A DNA stretch of 64,000 nt, from the NCBI RefSeq assembly GCF_023347535.1, contig NZ_CP094473.1, positions 806,001-870,000 of the forward strand, written 5' to 3'. Source of the stretch: Faecalibacterium sp. HTF-F (GTDB lineage Bacteria; Bacillota; Clostridia; Oscillospirales; Ruminococcaceae). The notes under the pieces are model-generated. The model was not told where the DNA came from and ran no database searches. It saw only the letters and a program-made list of their open reading frames with translations. Below, piece after piece: positions 43,842-51,995 of this stretch (position 1 is its first letter; each line of letters opens with the position of its first letter). A program made the position numbers and the translations under genes.

Positions 43842-44162
43842 TCACTTCATTCTCCGCAGGCGGCGCACAAGGTCGGATGCACTGTACAGCACACGAGCCA
43901 CTGACACCGCATCCTCGCCCACGATGTAGAACACCGAGTAGTTGTCCACTAGCATCTGCCGCAGCCCTTGGGTGCGCTCTGGTTCACTTTCCACCAGCGC
44001 GCAGCGTTCCGGCAGGATGTTCAGCGATTGGATAGCTTCTGCAATGCGGTTATACTGCCCCATAGCCGTGTCAGGCTCCAACAGACGGTCAGCAATGTAG
44101 CTGTAAATCTGCTCCATATCACTGAGGGCTGCATGGGAAATTTTTACGTCATACTGCTTCAT
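43842..44162 (-). CDS. RelE/ParE-family toxin
   Basis: 106 residues. The pattern VKISHAALSDMEQIYSYIADRL at the N-terminus and RMLVDNYSVFYIV-type core (QMLVDNYSVFYIVGEDAVSVARVLYSASD) matches the ParE/RelE toxin fold. It probably acts on ribosome-bound mRNA or on gyrase; which one cannot be told from sequence. Its start overlaps the antitoxin stop by 4 bases, the usual order for such pairs. It probably helps maintain the element. Confidence 0.9.
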   Translation of the reverse strand: MKQYDVKISHAALSDMEQIYSYIADRLLEPDTAMGQYNRIAEAIQSLNILPERCALVESEPERTQGLRQMLVDNYSVFYIVGEDAVSVARVLYSASDLVRRLRRMK

Positions 44163-44464
44163 CTGTGCTGTTCCCTGAACTGTGCGAATGCGCTTGCAGC
44201 ATCCACGGTATCACCGTTCTGAATCTCCTTGATGCCCACCTGCAAGGCTGCATGGAGCTGGTCATCGGTCATAGTGTCAGCGTTCAGCGCAGCCGGAGCC
44301 TTCGGCAGGGACAGCGAGAAGGGGATGCCGCCAGTCAGGGTAATCTGGCGCAGGTACATATCAATGGCTGTTGCCATTGGGATGCCGAGCTGCTTCAGGA
44401 CATCCTCGGCTTGCTGCTTAACGCTGGGGCTGACCCGGACGTTCAACATCATCGTTTTTTCCAT
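44159..44464 (-). CDS. RelB/DinJ-family antitoxin
   Basis: 101 residues. The N-terminal ribbon-helix-helix (MLNVRVSPSVKQQAEDVLKQLGIPMATAIDMYLRQITLTGGIPF, by position 6-50) is typical of RelB/DinJ. The C-terminal part wraps the toxin. I start at ATG 44464, 6 bases after GAGGTG (44476-44471), rather than at the GTG within that site. A palindrome in the promoter spacer is the likely autorepression site. Confidence 0.9.
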   Translation of the reverse strand: MEKTMMLNVRVSPSVKQQAEDVLKQLGIPMATAIDMYLRQITLTGGIPFSLSLPKAPAALNADTMTDDQLHAALQVGIKEIQNGDTVDAASAFAQFREQHR

Positions 44465-44482
44465 GGTTATCACCTCGAATTT

Positions 44483-44511
44483 ATTGTAATGCTTTTTGCA
44501 TTACAAGTCAA
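44483..44511 (-). promoter_or_regulatory. Toxin-antitoxin promoter with operator palindrome
   Basis: Minus-strand TTGACT (44511-44506) and TACAAT (44488-44483) have 17-base spacing. The spacer is a perfect inverted repeat TTGTAATGC-TTTTT-GCATTACAA (44484-44506, plus-strand reading), the expected binding site of a dimeric RHH antitoxin. Confidence 0.8.
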
Positions 44512-44605
44512 TCGAGTGCGAAGCCGCTATTGAAATTCTCTGTATTGCACAATATATTCGTCATTAAATTGTTTAAAGCGCAGAATATTCATTCGTTAGA
44601 ATAAA

Positions 44606-44680
44606 TCTTTGGAGTACGCCCAGTTTGTGCTGGGTGGTGAGATTGAGCATTATCTCTCACTCAGCTGTGACTATAGCAGA
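44606..44680 (+). pseudogene. Fragment of a DUF6061-like gene (3' end)
   Basis: About 75 bases, starting TTGGAGTACGCCCAG, nearly match the 3' end of the gene at 45488-45736 (region around codons 57-80), with several substitutions and a stop where that gene continues. No start or upstream part is present. The rest of 44512-44755 is AT-rich and shows no gene. Confidence 0.7.
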
Positions 44681-44755
44681 TTTTGCAAAATCGTCGAGAA
44701 AAAGTTCTGTATCTTTTTCATTCGTACCACTTTACCCCATTATTAGAATTGAAAA

Positions 44756-45145
44756 TTAGTAGCCATTTGATATAAATAAGTAAACGATGAATCCACCCCA
44801 CAAAACAACTTCAGCAATTATCAAACACTTCAAGTGTTGCTGCAATTTTTCGGGGTCAATTTCGCCTTTTTTCAGAAAATCATAAATTGAATTTCGCAAT
44901 TTATCTATGTCTTCCTGCTTGATTTCCAGTTTCAAATAAAAATTTTTCCCGAAAAGGAGCTGGTGCATCCCATAATATATTGAAAGCAATATTAAAAATG
45001 AAGTAATACTTACAAGCGCTGGCTGGGTCCAGCTTATTGTCATACCTTCTACCGATGTAAGATTTCTATAAAAAACAATATCACTTAAACCAGCTACAAA
45101 CAACAGAAAATTCCAAACCAAAAATGTATATAAAGTTTTCTTCAT
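44756..45145 (-). CDS. Small membrane protein, unknown function
   Basis: 129 residues with three predicted membrane helices (about residues 6-24, 40-62 and 108-126) around a charged cytoplasmic helix-rich middle (LEIKQEDIDKLRNSIYDFLKKGEIDPEKLQQHLK, residues 72-105). AT-rich, with codon use unlike the chromosome around the element. I recognize no family. Start ATG 45145. Confidence 0.55.
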   Translation of the reverse strand: MKKTLYTFLVWNFLLFVAGLSDIVFYRNLTSVEGMTISWTQPALVSITSFLILLSIYYGMHQLLFGKNFYLKLEIKQEDIDKLRNSIYDFLKKGEIDPEKLQQHLKCLIIAEVVLWGGFIVYLFISNGY

Positions 45146-45380
45146 TGTCTATACCTTCTTTCACTACTGCCCACATCGCTGGCAATATCGAATTCCTACT
45201 TTATTTTTATGCTCTCAATTTTTACAAATCATCAAACCTACCCTCCTTGCTTTTTGTTTAGATAACGAAATTCAAGCCTATTTTATTTCGTTTGTCCACA
45301 AAATTTTTCAAAATCGTATAGCTGCACATAAATTTCCAGAAAACTTGTAGCACAATCACGATTTTTCTTTTCATTCAATC

Positions 45381-45416
45381 AAACCACCACGGCAGTTCCA
45401 GCCACAGGTTATCCAT
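45381..45416 (-). pseudogene. Copy of the sigma-factor gene 3' end
   Basis: A 36-base stretch is the same as 48100-48135, which encodes the last residues of the sigma factor ending in a Trp-Trp-Phe-Ile tail on the minus strand. No further similarity upstream, so this is a fragment left by duplication or recombination. 45146-45380 holds no gene I can support. Confidence 0.7.
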
Positions 45417-45487
45417 ATCCCCCACCGACTTGACGGCATTGGTTTGAGTGGCCGCACACCAAAAATCAAGTCTTGGAGGATACTATT

Positions 45488-45736
45488 ATGACAAAATTGC
45501 TTTCCTGCCGCTACAATATGGATACCAACCGGGTGGAAGCCCGGTTCGCGGACGGTTCCACCCTTGCCATCGACTGCATCGCCATTGAGGATGAATACGG
45601 CAACACCCCGACACGGCGGGCGGAACTGGACTGGCTGCTGTACAATAAGCCGCTGGAGTATGCCCAGCTTGTGCTGGGTGGTGAGATTGAGCATTATCTC
45701 TCACTTGGCTGTGACCATGGCATATTAGAAGACTAA
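45488..45736 (+). CDS. DUF6061-like small protein, copy 1
   Basis: 82 residues without membrane segment. It opens with MTKLLSCRYNMDTNRVEARFADGS (by position), has DCIAIEDEYGNTPTRRAELDWLLYNKPLEYAQLVLGGEIE and ends with GILED. The protein at 53844-54095 has the same plan, including Asn-Met-Asp-Thr, an Arg-Ala/Ser-Glu-Leu-Asp pair and a Leu-Glu-Asp end. ATG 45488 follows GGAGG (45475-45479). The function is unknown; such proteins recur on Clostridial mobile elements. Confidence 0.7.
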   Translation: MTKLLSCRYNMDTNRVEARFADGSTLAIDCIAIEDEYGNTPTRRAELDWLLYNKPLEYAQLVLGGEIEHYLSLGCDHGILED

Positions 45737-45769
45737 CCTTTAATTAAAATATCCAAAGCAGACAAAACA

Positions 45770-45808
45770 TCCCTCTACTTTGCAGTCGTTGCAAATAGAG
45801 GGCTGTTT
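45770..45808 (+). terminator. Terminator after DUF6061-like copy 1
   Basis: CCCTCTA and TTTGCA arms pair with TGCAAA and TAGAGGG around a short loop, followed by CTGTTTGT. Confidence 0.65.
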
Positions 45809-45838
45809 GTCATCATCACAAGATGAAAAGCTATAAAT

Positions 45839-46156
45839 TTATTTCAATTTTCCTCCACTCTCATAATCGTGTAGAACAGATGTCCCTAGTACCAAGAGAA
45901 TCACACATATAATGCAGATCCAAGGAGTATCAAACCACAGCGAAATCAGCACTGGAACACAAGAAATCGCTATTACCCAAAAACCAACAGCCAAGAATCT
46001 TGATGTCTTTTTCAAGTTGTAGTGTTTTTTCTTGCTATACGCTTCTGCGATTGAATTTTTAGGAATCACCCAAAAATAGATTCCAACAGCAACTAAAAGA
46101 ATAATCACCCAAAAACTATTGACAAATTTTTCTTGATTGCTTAAAGACATTTGCAC
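45839..46156 (-). CDS. Small membrane protein, unknown function
   Basis: 105 residues with three membrane helices (about residues 15-31, 54-70 and 76-94) and a basic loop KKKHYNLKKTSRF between the first two. AT-rich like the gene at 44756. The initiator may be the second Met (MSLSN). No family is recognized. The 263 bases downstream to 46419 show no supported gene. Confidence 0.5.
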   Translation of the reverse strand: MQMSLSNQEKFVNSFWVIILLVAVGIYFWVIPKNSIAEAYSKKKHYNLKKTSRFLAVGFWVIAISCVPVLISLWFDTPWICIICVILLVLGTSVLHDYESGGKLK

Positions 46157-46419
46157 TTCCTCGGCATTACGCCCATCCTACAACATTCCATGCATTATAA
46201 GTGAACATTTCATTGTGAAAGTTCACAGCAAGAGACTGCGTTTTCCAGTCTTTCGGAACATAGCCTTCGTAGTAATTGTTGTTTTTTGCGGCAGACTTCA
46301 CATCTGTTATATAATATTTATATGCTTTAAGTTCTGCATTGGAATCACCTCATATCAAGTTTGAATTCATATTCTATGCGTCAAATTGTGACTGATTTCA
46401 ATGATTTTTTTGGTGATGA

Positions 46420-46626
46420 CTAAGATGTTTTATTTAGCTCATTTCGTCCAATTTGATAGATTTTCTTGTCTTGTTCTTCTACTTCAACAATAAGTCCATC
46501 TTTTTGATGATGAACAATCACCGGAATATAAGCATCCGAATCCTCAACCATCAAACAAGTGATTCCATTGTCCCATTTCTCGTCCAACTCCGTTGACAGC
46601 ATAGAAATAATTTCTTCTCGTGTCAT
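46420..46626 (-). CDS. Small acidic protein, unknown function
   Basis: 68 residues from the Met of MTREEIISML. It is soluble and acidic, with a beta-rich middle (ITCLMVEDSDAYIPVIVHHQKDGLIVEVEEQDKKIYQI by position 24-60). The frame is open 19 codons further upstream, but no better start is seen there. A GGAGGTG site lies 14 bases before the chosen ATG, longer than ideal, so the exact start is uncertain. Confidence 0.45.
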   Translation of the reverse strand: MTREEIISMLSTELDEKWDNGITCLMVEDSDAYIPVIVHHQKDGLIVEVEEQDKKIYQIGRNELNKTS

Positions 46627-46813
46627 TTTGATTCGCTGTTCACCTCCATTTTTTGCTCCCAATAGGAGCTTTTGTTTAGTCAACGTAGTTCACATTGTGT
46701 TTGTGACAGCTTTTTGGGAAAAAGTTTAAGGTCTTGTCAACTTTGGATGTTTCGACAAAAAAACGCCCGCACATTTGTAAGCAATTACAAGTGTGTGGGC
46801 AAGAATTAGCCCG

Positions 46814-47506
46814 TCAGGAAATGCTCTCTGCAATTTTTAGAATCTCTTTACGTGGTATCTTTCCAATAATCGTATGTGAAATGCCATCTTTCTCCCATAC
46901 TAGTACATATCCTGTATGTCCTCCATTATTACTCGTTCCGAGTGTGGCATCAGCTGTTCCAGCTTTAATGCGCTCATAAACCGTATGCTCATTGTCGAAA
47001 GTTTCGACTTGTCCATAGTCTTGAATTATGGAACTGTCCACATAATAAAAGATGTTCTTATCATTGGCATCAACGTAGGCATGAAGGAATGATATTTCGT
47101 TATCATATCCTTGTTCATAATCTCGTTCAAAACCGTCCGGCACATAATGATCGTTGTATCCATCCGGCAATCGTTCCAACGGCTCGCCATCCACCTGATA
47201 TGTCAGCTGCATCTCAACAGGCAGGAACTTCTGAATCATCGTATAAACTGCCTTGCGGAAGTCTGCGCTTACTGCAAGCGCACCGAGGGTCAGAATTACC
47301 AGCGTCAGGGCCGCAACAAGCACTCGTTTCAGCACAGGGCGGCGTTTATGCAACGCCGCTTGCAGGCGAGCATCCCATCGGAAAGTATCCGGGTAGCGTT
47401 CTTTAAGCTGTGCCGGAGTTGGCAGCTCGTCCAGTTCTTTCTGTGCATCTGCACGGAGTGCCATCATCAAAGCTGCATCAAAAGAGATCTCTGTCCGCTC
47501 ACTCAC
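46814..47506 (-). CDS. Anti-sigma factor-like membrane protein (DUF4367-like)
   Basis: 230 residues: a cytoplasmic N-terminus of about 60 residues, one membrane helix (about residues 62-82, VLVAALTLVILTLGALAVSA), and an extracytoplasmic domain with a PVEMQLTYQVDGEPLERLPDGY segment and a C-terminal GHTGYVLVWEKDGISHTIIGKIPRKEILKIAESI part like DUF4367. It overlaps the ECF sigma gene by 8 bases, the standard sigma/anti-sigma arrangement, so it probably holds that sigma factor at the membrane until a signal arrives. Confidence 0.82.
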   Translation of the reverse strand: MSERTEISFDAALMMALRADAQKELDELPTPAQLKERYPDTFRWDARLQAALHKRRPVLKRVLVAALTLVILTLGALAVSADFRKAVYTMIQKFLPVEMQLTYQVDGEPLERLPDGYNDHYVPDGFERDYEQGYDNEISFLHAYVDANDKNIFYYVDSSIIQDYGQVETFDNEHTVYERIKAGTADATLGTSNNGGHTGYVLVWEKDGISHTIIGKIPRKEILKIAESIS

Positions 47507-48029
47507 GGCTGTTCAACTCCTTCCACAATATTTTTCTTCCACGGAAAAGCCGCATCCGAACTACTTCATCTGTCAGTCCAAGCGATTCTGCAATCTCCCG
47601 GTTTGTGTAGCCCATCGCCAAAAGGCGCAGAGGATCACGGTACATCGGTTTCATCTGTCCGATCAGTTCTGTCAGGTGTTGGATGTTATCGGTGCTGACT
47701 ACGGCATCATCCGGCACCGGGGCATCATCTGGTGCGTCCGGGACTTCTTCCAGCGGTTCTTCTCGCTGCTTGCGAAGCATATCGTATGCACGGCTTCTAC
47801 TACAACTAACGAGATAAGCGGCGAGTTCGTGACAGTTTTCTCGATGAATTTTAGAAAAATTTTTGGCAACGTACAAAAAAACCTCTTGCAGCACATCTTC
47901 TGCCAGATATGAATCGCCCATAATTTTGTAAGCGGTATGGTAGACCAGCCGCTTGTAGGTATTATATACATCTATAAATTGTTCTTCGCTGCTCCGGTCA
48001 TCCAGAACTGCCAGATACATTGCCAGCAT
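47499..48029 (-). CDS. ECF-type RNA polymerase sigma factor
   Basis: 176 residues. Sigma region 2 (residues 15-80; YKRLVYHTAYKIMGDSYLAEDVLQEVFLYVAKNF) and region 4 (about 120-170; LTELIGQMKPMYRDPLRLLAMGYTNREIAESLGLTDEVVRMRLFRGRKIL) are both clear, with an acidic linker and no region 3, as in ECF factors. It carries its own regulation through the overlapping anti-sigma gene. A 27-base palindrome lies just upstream. Confidence 0.9.
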   Translation of the reverse strand: MLAMYLAVLDDRSSEEQFIDVYNTYKRLVYHTAYKIMGDSYLAEDVLQEVFLYVAKNFSKIHRENCHELAAYLVSCSRSRAYDMLRKQREEPLEEVPDAPDDAPVPDDAVVSTDNIQHLTELIGQMKPMYRDPLRLLAMGYTNREIAESLGLTDEVVRMRLFRGRKILWKELNSRE

Positions 48030-48055
48030 TTTCGCTCACATCCCTCTTATCGGGA

Positions 48056-48082
48056 GGAATTATGTCAATTTGACACAATTCC
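48056..48082. promoter_or_regulatory. Palindrome upstream of the ECF sigma gene
   Basis: GGAATTATGTCAA-T-TTGACACAATTCC has 13-base arms with one mismatch, 27 bases from the sigma ATG and 12 bases from the end of the upstream sigma gene. It could be a regulator site or, given the GGAATT ends, overlap an ECF-type promoter. Confidence 0.55.
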
Positions 48083-48093
48083 TCTCTGCCCAT

Positions 48094-48759
48094 TCATATA
48101 AACCACCACGGCAGTTCCAGCCACAGGTTATCCATGGCCTGTTCCTCGGTCTTTTTGGCGCGGCCTTTTGTCAGGTGGAAGTATATCGCCGTACCGATCA
48201 AAGGATGTTCCTCACCATCGGTGAAGCCATAGCGGTACAGCAGGTAAGTCTGCTCCCGTTGGGTCAGCCGTTTCAGGCCATCGTACAGTTCCCGGCGCGA
48301 TTCTTGCTCTTCCATAATACTCTGCGGCTGCATGGCGTAGGGGTCGGCTATGGCTTCGATACGCCGCAGCTGCTCTTCTCCCGGCAGAACCTCATCCAGC
48401 GAAACGCGCTGGTAGCAGACGCCGTCCTTGTCCTCCGTTACCATCCGCTGCTCAAAAGCGGCAAAGGCATCTCGTACCATGTCCATCATGGCGTTGCGGA
48501 TGGCAGGAGCCGCATAGGTCAGGAACTTCATGCCGCGCGCTGCATCGAACTTCGGCACAGCTTTCCATAAGCCCAGATTGCCCGCCTGTTTCAAATCGTC
48601 CGTGTCAAGGTTCAGGCCAGCCTGTGCCAAATTCATGCTGCGAAAAAGGTCATTCGCCACCTTGCCAATAAAGGACTTGTTGTTGTCGATCAGGCTGTCC
48701 AGCGCGGCAGCATCGCCTTTCTGTGCCAGCGCACAAAGCCGTTCATTCGTCTGCTTCAT
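48094..48759 (-). CDS. Sigma-70 family protein (element-encoded)
   Basis: 221 residues. A region-2-like part (ALAQKGDAAALDSLIDNNKSFIGKVANDLFRSMNLAQAGLNLDTDDLKQAGNLGLWKAVPKFDAARGMKFLTYAAPAIRNAMMDMVRDA by position 10-95) is as in sporulation-type sigma factors, and a region-4 helix-turn-helix follows near 150-190 (LKRLTQREQTYLLYRYGF). I start at ATG 48759 (MKQTNERL); the longer frame overlaps the XRE gene. It overlaps that gene's end by 17 bases. It probably drives element genes. Confidence 0.8.
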   Translation of the reverse strand: MKQTNERLCALAQKGDAAALDSLIDNNKSFIGKVANDLFRSMNLAQAGLNLDTDDLKQAGNLGLWKAVPKFDAARGMKFLTYAAPAIRNAMMDMVRDAFAAFEQRMVTEDKDGVCYQRVSLDEVLPGEEQLRRIEAIADPYAMQPQSIMEEQESRRELYDGLKRLTQREQTYLLYRYGFTDGEEHPLIGTAIYFHLTKGRAKKTEEQAMDNLWLELPWWFI

Positions 48760-49573
48760 GGGCGTTTTCCTGCTCTGCGGCAGACTGCAAGATTCCCAGC
48801 AGACCGTTCCGCAGCTGTTCCAGTGCTTCCGGCGTGGCTCCTTCCATGCCCGAAACACTGTCCAACATTGCATCTGTCAACTGCTCTGCCGTAATCGTTG
48901 GGTGCTGCACATCCTGCCCTTTGGTCAATTCAGTGAACATCTTCTCTGCCACTTTCTTGCTCATGGCTTCCTGTTCGGCGTAATGGCTCCCGATCCCCTT
49001 TTTGATTTCCTTGACCGCCGCCATGAAGTACATTTCAATGTCATCAAGATCGCCTTGATACACCGGCTTTCTCCGAAGGCTGATGTCCTTTGCGGCTTTG
49101 GCTGCTTCCGGGGTCTTGACCTTTGTGCGCAGCAGGGTGCTCAATGTCGTGAGCATGGCGTTCTGTGCCGCGATGCCGGAAGCAAAGGTATCATCAAAAT
49201 ACTGCGATATGCGGTAAGTAAGCTCTGCGAAGCGGGCATTTTCCAGCAGCAGATTGACCACCTCTGTATTGACACGCCCTGTGTAGAGGTTCTTTGCAGC
49301 TTCTACGGACAAGCCCAGTTCGGCAATGTCGTAATTTTTGCGGTCGGGGATGTTGGTTTCTCCCAGCAGGAAATCCGTGGACACATTAAACAGCCTTGCG
49401 ATTTTCAGCACCTGCTCATGGGTCAGCGTCCCTTTTGCGCCGCTGATGAAGCGGCTGATGGTGCTTTTGGAGCAGCCGATTTCCTTGGCAAGCTCCGGTT
49501 GGCTGATGTCGTGCTCTTTCATCAAGTCCGCAAGACGGATGTTGGATGGTGCGGGCAGATATTCCTGTGCCAT
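48743..49573 (-). CDS. XRE-family regulator with long C-terminal domain
   Basis: 276 residues. The N-terminal helix-turn-helix (residues 11-70; IRLADLMKEHDISQPELAKEIGCSKSTISRFISGAKGTLTHEQVLKIARLFNVSTDFLLG by position) is a textbook Cro/CI-type domain. The remaining 200 residues are alpha-helical with no recognized fold and end in an acidic tail. It is first in an operon with a sigma factor and faces away from the primase operon, so it is a candidate master repressor of the element. Confidence 0.88.
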   Translation of the reverse strand: MAQEYLPAPSNIRLADLMKEHDISQPELAKEIGCSKSTISRFISGAKGTLTHEQVLKIARLFNVSTDFLLGETNIPDRKNYDIAELGLSVEAAKNLYTGRVNTEVVNLLLENARFAELTYRISQYFDDTFASGIAAQNAMLTTLSTLLRTKVKTPEAAKAAKDISLRRKPVYQGDLDDIEMYFMAAVKEIKKGIGSHYAEQEAMSKKVAEKMFTELTKGQDVQHPTITAEQLTDAMLDSVSGMEGATPEALEQLRNGLLGILQSAAEQENAHEADE

Positions 49574-49605
49574 GTGGTCGGCCCTCCTTTTTGAGCTTTT
49601 TCCTC

Positions 49606-49634
49606 ATTATAATACGCTCTGCCGTTTTGTTCAA
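49606..49634 (-). promoter_or_regulatory. Promoter of the XRE-sigma operon
   Basis: Minus-strand TTGAAC (49634-49629) and perfect TATAAT (49611-49606), 17-base spacing, about 35 bases before the ATG. Confidence 0.82.
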
Positions 49635-49827
49635 TATACGGTCACCTCTCCACCCTTGCTGTTGCAGCCCTGCAACCAGTAAGGGCTTTTTTCTTTTTCC
49701 GTTGCAGTTCTGCCGCTTTTTCACCCTTTCTGCAAAATTCTCCGTATATTCAGGCAGGAAGCAAAAAACACCAGAGTTCCCACGCCGGGTACTCTGGTGC
49801 AACACACGAAACAAAGGAGGAATGCCC

Positions 49828-50430
49828 TTGAGCCTGTATCAAACTATCAAGTCCGCCATCACCGTTCGGCAGGTGGGAGAGATGTACGGCATGGAGCCCG
49901 ACCGCCATGGCATGGTGTGCTGTCCGTTCCATTCCGACAGCGACCCCAGCATGAAGCTGAACGACAACTATTATTACTGCTTTGGCTGCGGGGCCAATGG
50001 AGATGCCATCGACCTCACCGCCAAGCTGTTCGACCTGAACCCCCGGCAAGCCGCCGAGAAGCTCGCAAGTGACTTCGGGCTTGACCCGGACAAGCCGCCC
50101 GCCAACGCCATCGCCCTGCCGCCGCCCAAGCGTGGCCTGACGGACGAGCAGTGGGCAGACATCGCCTACTGCCTGCGGGTGCTGACCGATTATCTTGACC
50201 TGTTGCACGACTGGCAGGAGCGCTACAAGCCCGCCACCCCGGAGGAACCGCATGACCCACGGTTTGAAGAAGCCCTCCACATGACCGAGACCATCGAGCA
50301 CCTGACGGACTGCGTTGCATTTGGGACGCCCCAGCAGAAGGCCGCTGCCGCCTCACAGCTGCTGTCCGGGTCGTACCTGCTGATGCTGGAAGAGCGCATC
50401 GACCGCCTTGCTCTGGCGAAGTGCGCCTGA
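49828..50430 (+). CDS. CHC2 zinc-finger DNA primase-like protein
   Basis: 200 residues. The CHC2-type zinc finger is visible at the N-terminus: CCPFHSDSDPSMKLNDNYYYCFGCGANGDAIDL (residues 29-62 by position), giving a Cys-His-Cys-Cys metal site and the GDAID primase motif. The catalytic TOPRIM domain is absent, so this is a primase zinc-binding partner that probably works with the downstream helicase. TTG 49828 is preferred, 7 bases after AAAGGAGG (49813-49820); the ATG at 49822 is only one base from that site. Confidence 0.85.
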   Translation: MSLYQTIKSAITVRQVGEMYGMEPDRHGMVCCPFHSDSDPSMKLNDNYYYCFGCGANGDAIDLTAKLFDLNPRQAAEKLASDFGLDPDKPPANAIALPPPKRGLTDEQWADIAYCLRVLTDYLDLLHDWQERYKPATPEEPHDPRFEEALHMTETIEHLTDCVAFGTPQQKAAAASQLLSGSYLLMLEERIDRLALAKCA

Positions 50431-50444
50431 TAATTTATTCACCC

Positions 50445-50479
50445 GAAGTGGTGGGTCTCACCGTGAGACCCACCACTTC
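50445..50479. repeat. Perfect 17-bp inverted repeat between primase and helicase genes
   Basis: GAAGTGGTGGGTCTCAC and GTGAGACCCACCACTTC are separated by a single C. It lies in the 73-base gap between the two replication genes, and is followed by ACTTTTCT, so it could weaken read-through or act as a protein-binding or cruciform site. Confidence 0.7.
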
Positions 50480-50503
50480 ACTTTTCTAAAGGAGAACTAC
50501 CCT

Positions 50504-51820
50504 ATGAAGAAAAACATTTCCCGCAACCCCTTATGGCCGGACTGGTACAACGGCAAGAAAATTGACGAAGTCCAGTTTGGACGTGCCCTTCTGGAACAGT
50601 GGCCGCTGAAATGCGTCAATGGAACGCTGTACACGCTGGACGGCCCGGTGGAGGACGAAAGCGAGATCAAGCAGCGCATCTTGGAGAACATCGAGGAATA
50701 CGTCACCTCCGGCCTGTCCAAAAAGGTCACCAACATTCTGGAGACCATCAAGCTGCTGGCCTTTTCCGACCCGTTTCCCATCGAGCAGGACTGCATCCAC
50801 CTCCAGAACGGCGTGTACCATCTGCCGGACGGCTCTTTTCAGGAGAACCGCCTGTTCTGCCAGAACCGCCTGCCTGTGAGGTATGACCCCAAAGCCGCCA
50901 GCCCTGACCGCTGGCTGACCTTTCTGCACGAGCTGCTGGACGATGCCGACATCCTCACCTTGCAGGAGTATCTGGGCTACTGCCTGATCCCCAGCACCAA
51001 GGGACAGAAGATGATGCTCATTGTCGGCAAGGGCGGCGAGGGCAAGTCCCGCATCGGGCTGGTGCTGAAACGGCTCATGGGAGATGCCGCCAGCAACGGC
51101 AGCGTCCAGAAGGTGGAGAACAACCGCTTTGCCCGTGCCGATCTGGAACGCCGCCTGCTGATGATCGACGACGACATGGACATGAACGCCCTGCCCAAAA
51201 CGAATTATATCAAGACCATCGTCACCGCCGAAGCCAAGCTGGACTTGGAGCGCAAGGGTGTCCAGAGCTACCAGCGGGACATCTACGCCCGATTCCTCTG
51301 TTTCGGCAACGGTGCGCTGACCTCGCTGTACGACCATTCGGACGGCTTCTTCCGCCGTCAGCTCATCCTGACCACCAAGGACAAGCCTGCTGACCGCACG
51401 GACGACCCCTTCCTTGTGGAAAAGATGTGCGCCGAGTTGGAAGGCATCCTGCTGTGGTGTCTGGAAGGACTGCACCGGTTGGTGCAGAACGATTTCCGCT
51501 TCACGGTCAGCGAACGAGCCGCCGCCAACGTGGACACCATCAAGCGCAGCAGCAACAATGTCATCGACTTCATGGAGTCCGAGGGCTACTTCCGCTTCAA
51601 GGCAGACTACTCCATCAGTTCCAAGGAGTTCTACGACATTTACAAGCAGTGGTGCGAGGACAACGCCTGCCACAGCGTATCTGCCATCCGTTTCAGCGCG
51701 GAACTGCGACAGAACGACCGCCGCTATAACCTTGAAGCCACCAACAACATCTACCTGCCCGGTGGCCGCAGGGTGCGGGGTTTTGTAGGCATCGAACCGC
51801 TTGTCCACCCCTGCCCGTAA
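50504..51820 (+). CDS. P4-type primase-helicase (SF3 helicase, D5_N family)
   Basis: 438 residues. A D5_N-type N-terminal region (about residues 60-180) precedes the SF3 helicase core: Walker A IVGKGGEGKSRIGLVLKRL near residue 178, Walker B with LLMIDDDMD near 218, and the conserved Asn of motif C in RFLCFGNGALTSLYD near 265, then RRQLILTT. A D5_C-type helix-turn-helix lies near 390. Such proteins unwind the origin in phage P4-like and mobile-element replication. ATG 50504 follows AAAGGAG (50488-50494). Confidence 0.88.
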   Translation: MKKNISRNPLWPDWYNGKKIDEVQFGRALLEQWPLKCVNGTLYTLDGPVEDESEIKQRILENIEEYVTSGLSKKVTNILETIKLLAFSDPFPIEQDCIHLQNGVYHLPDGSFQENRLFCQNRLPVRYDPKAASPDRWLTFLHELLDDADILTLQEYLGYCLIPSTKGQKMMLIVGKGGEGKSRIGLVLKRLMGDAASNGSVQKVENNRFARADLERRLLMIDDDMDMNALPKTNYIKTIVTAEAKLDLERKGVQSYQRDIYARFLCFGNGALTSLYDHSDGFFRRQLILTTKDKPADRTDDPFLVEKMCAELEGILLWCLEGLHRLVQNDFRFTVSERAAANVDTIKRSSNNVIDFMESEGYFRFKADYSISSKEFYDIYKQWCEDNACHSVSAIRFSAELRQNDRRYNLEATNNIYLPGGRRVRGFVGIEPLVHPCP

Positions 51821-51847
51821 AAAGTGCATTTTTCACGGAAGAAGTTC

Positions 51848-51995
51848 GTACAACCTGTACGGTCTGTACTTGTACGCACCTGTACGGCAAATCGAGACAA
51901 ATTAAAACGTGCTATCGTTTTTATTTTGGATTTTCGTACGTCGTACAGACCGTACGGGTTATTTGAAGTCCGTACGCAATTTTTTCAGATGCGTA
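51848..51995. other. GTAC-box cluster, candidate replication origin
   Basis: Ten GTAC boxes at 51848, 51857, 51866, 51872, 51882, 51936, 51943, 51952, 51972 and 51992, most in the wider form CTGTACGG or CGTACGG. The first five and the next three are spaced 6-10 bases apart around an AT-rich stretch (51900-51935). The position just after the helicase gene suits iterons of a P4-type replicon. The rest of 51821-52160 shows no gene; a small GC hairpin with T tail (52076-52100) follows. Confidence 0.6.
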
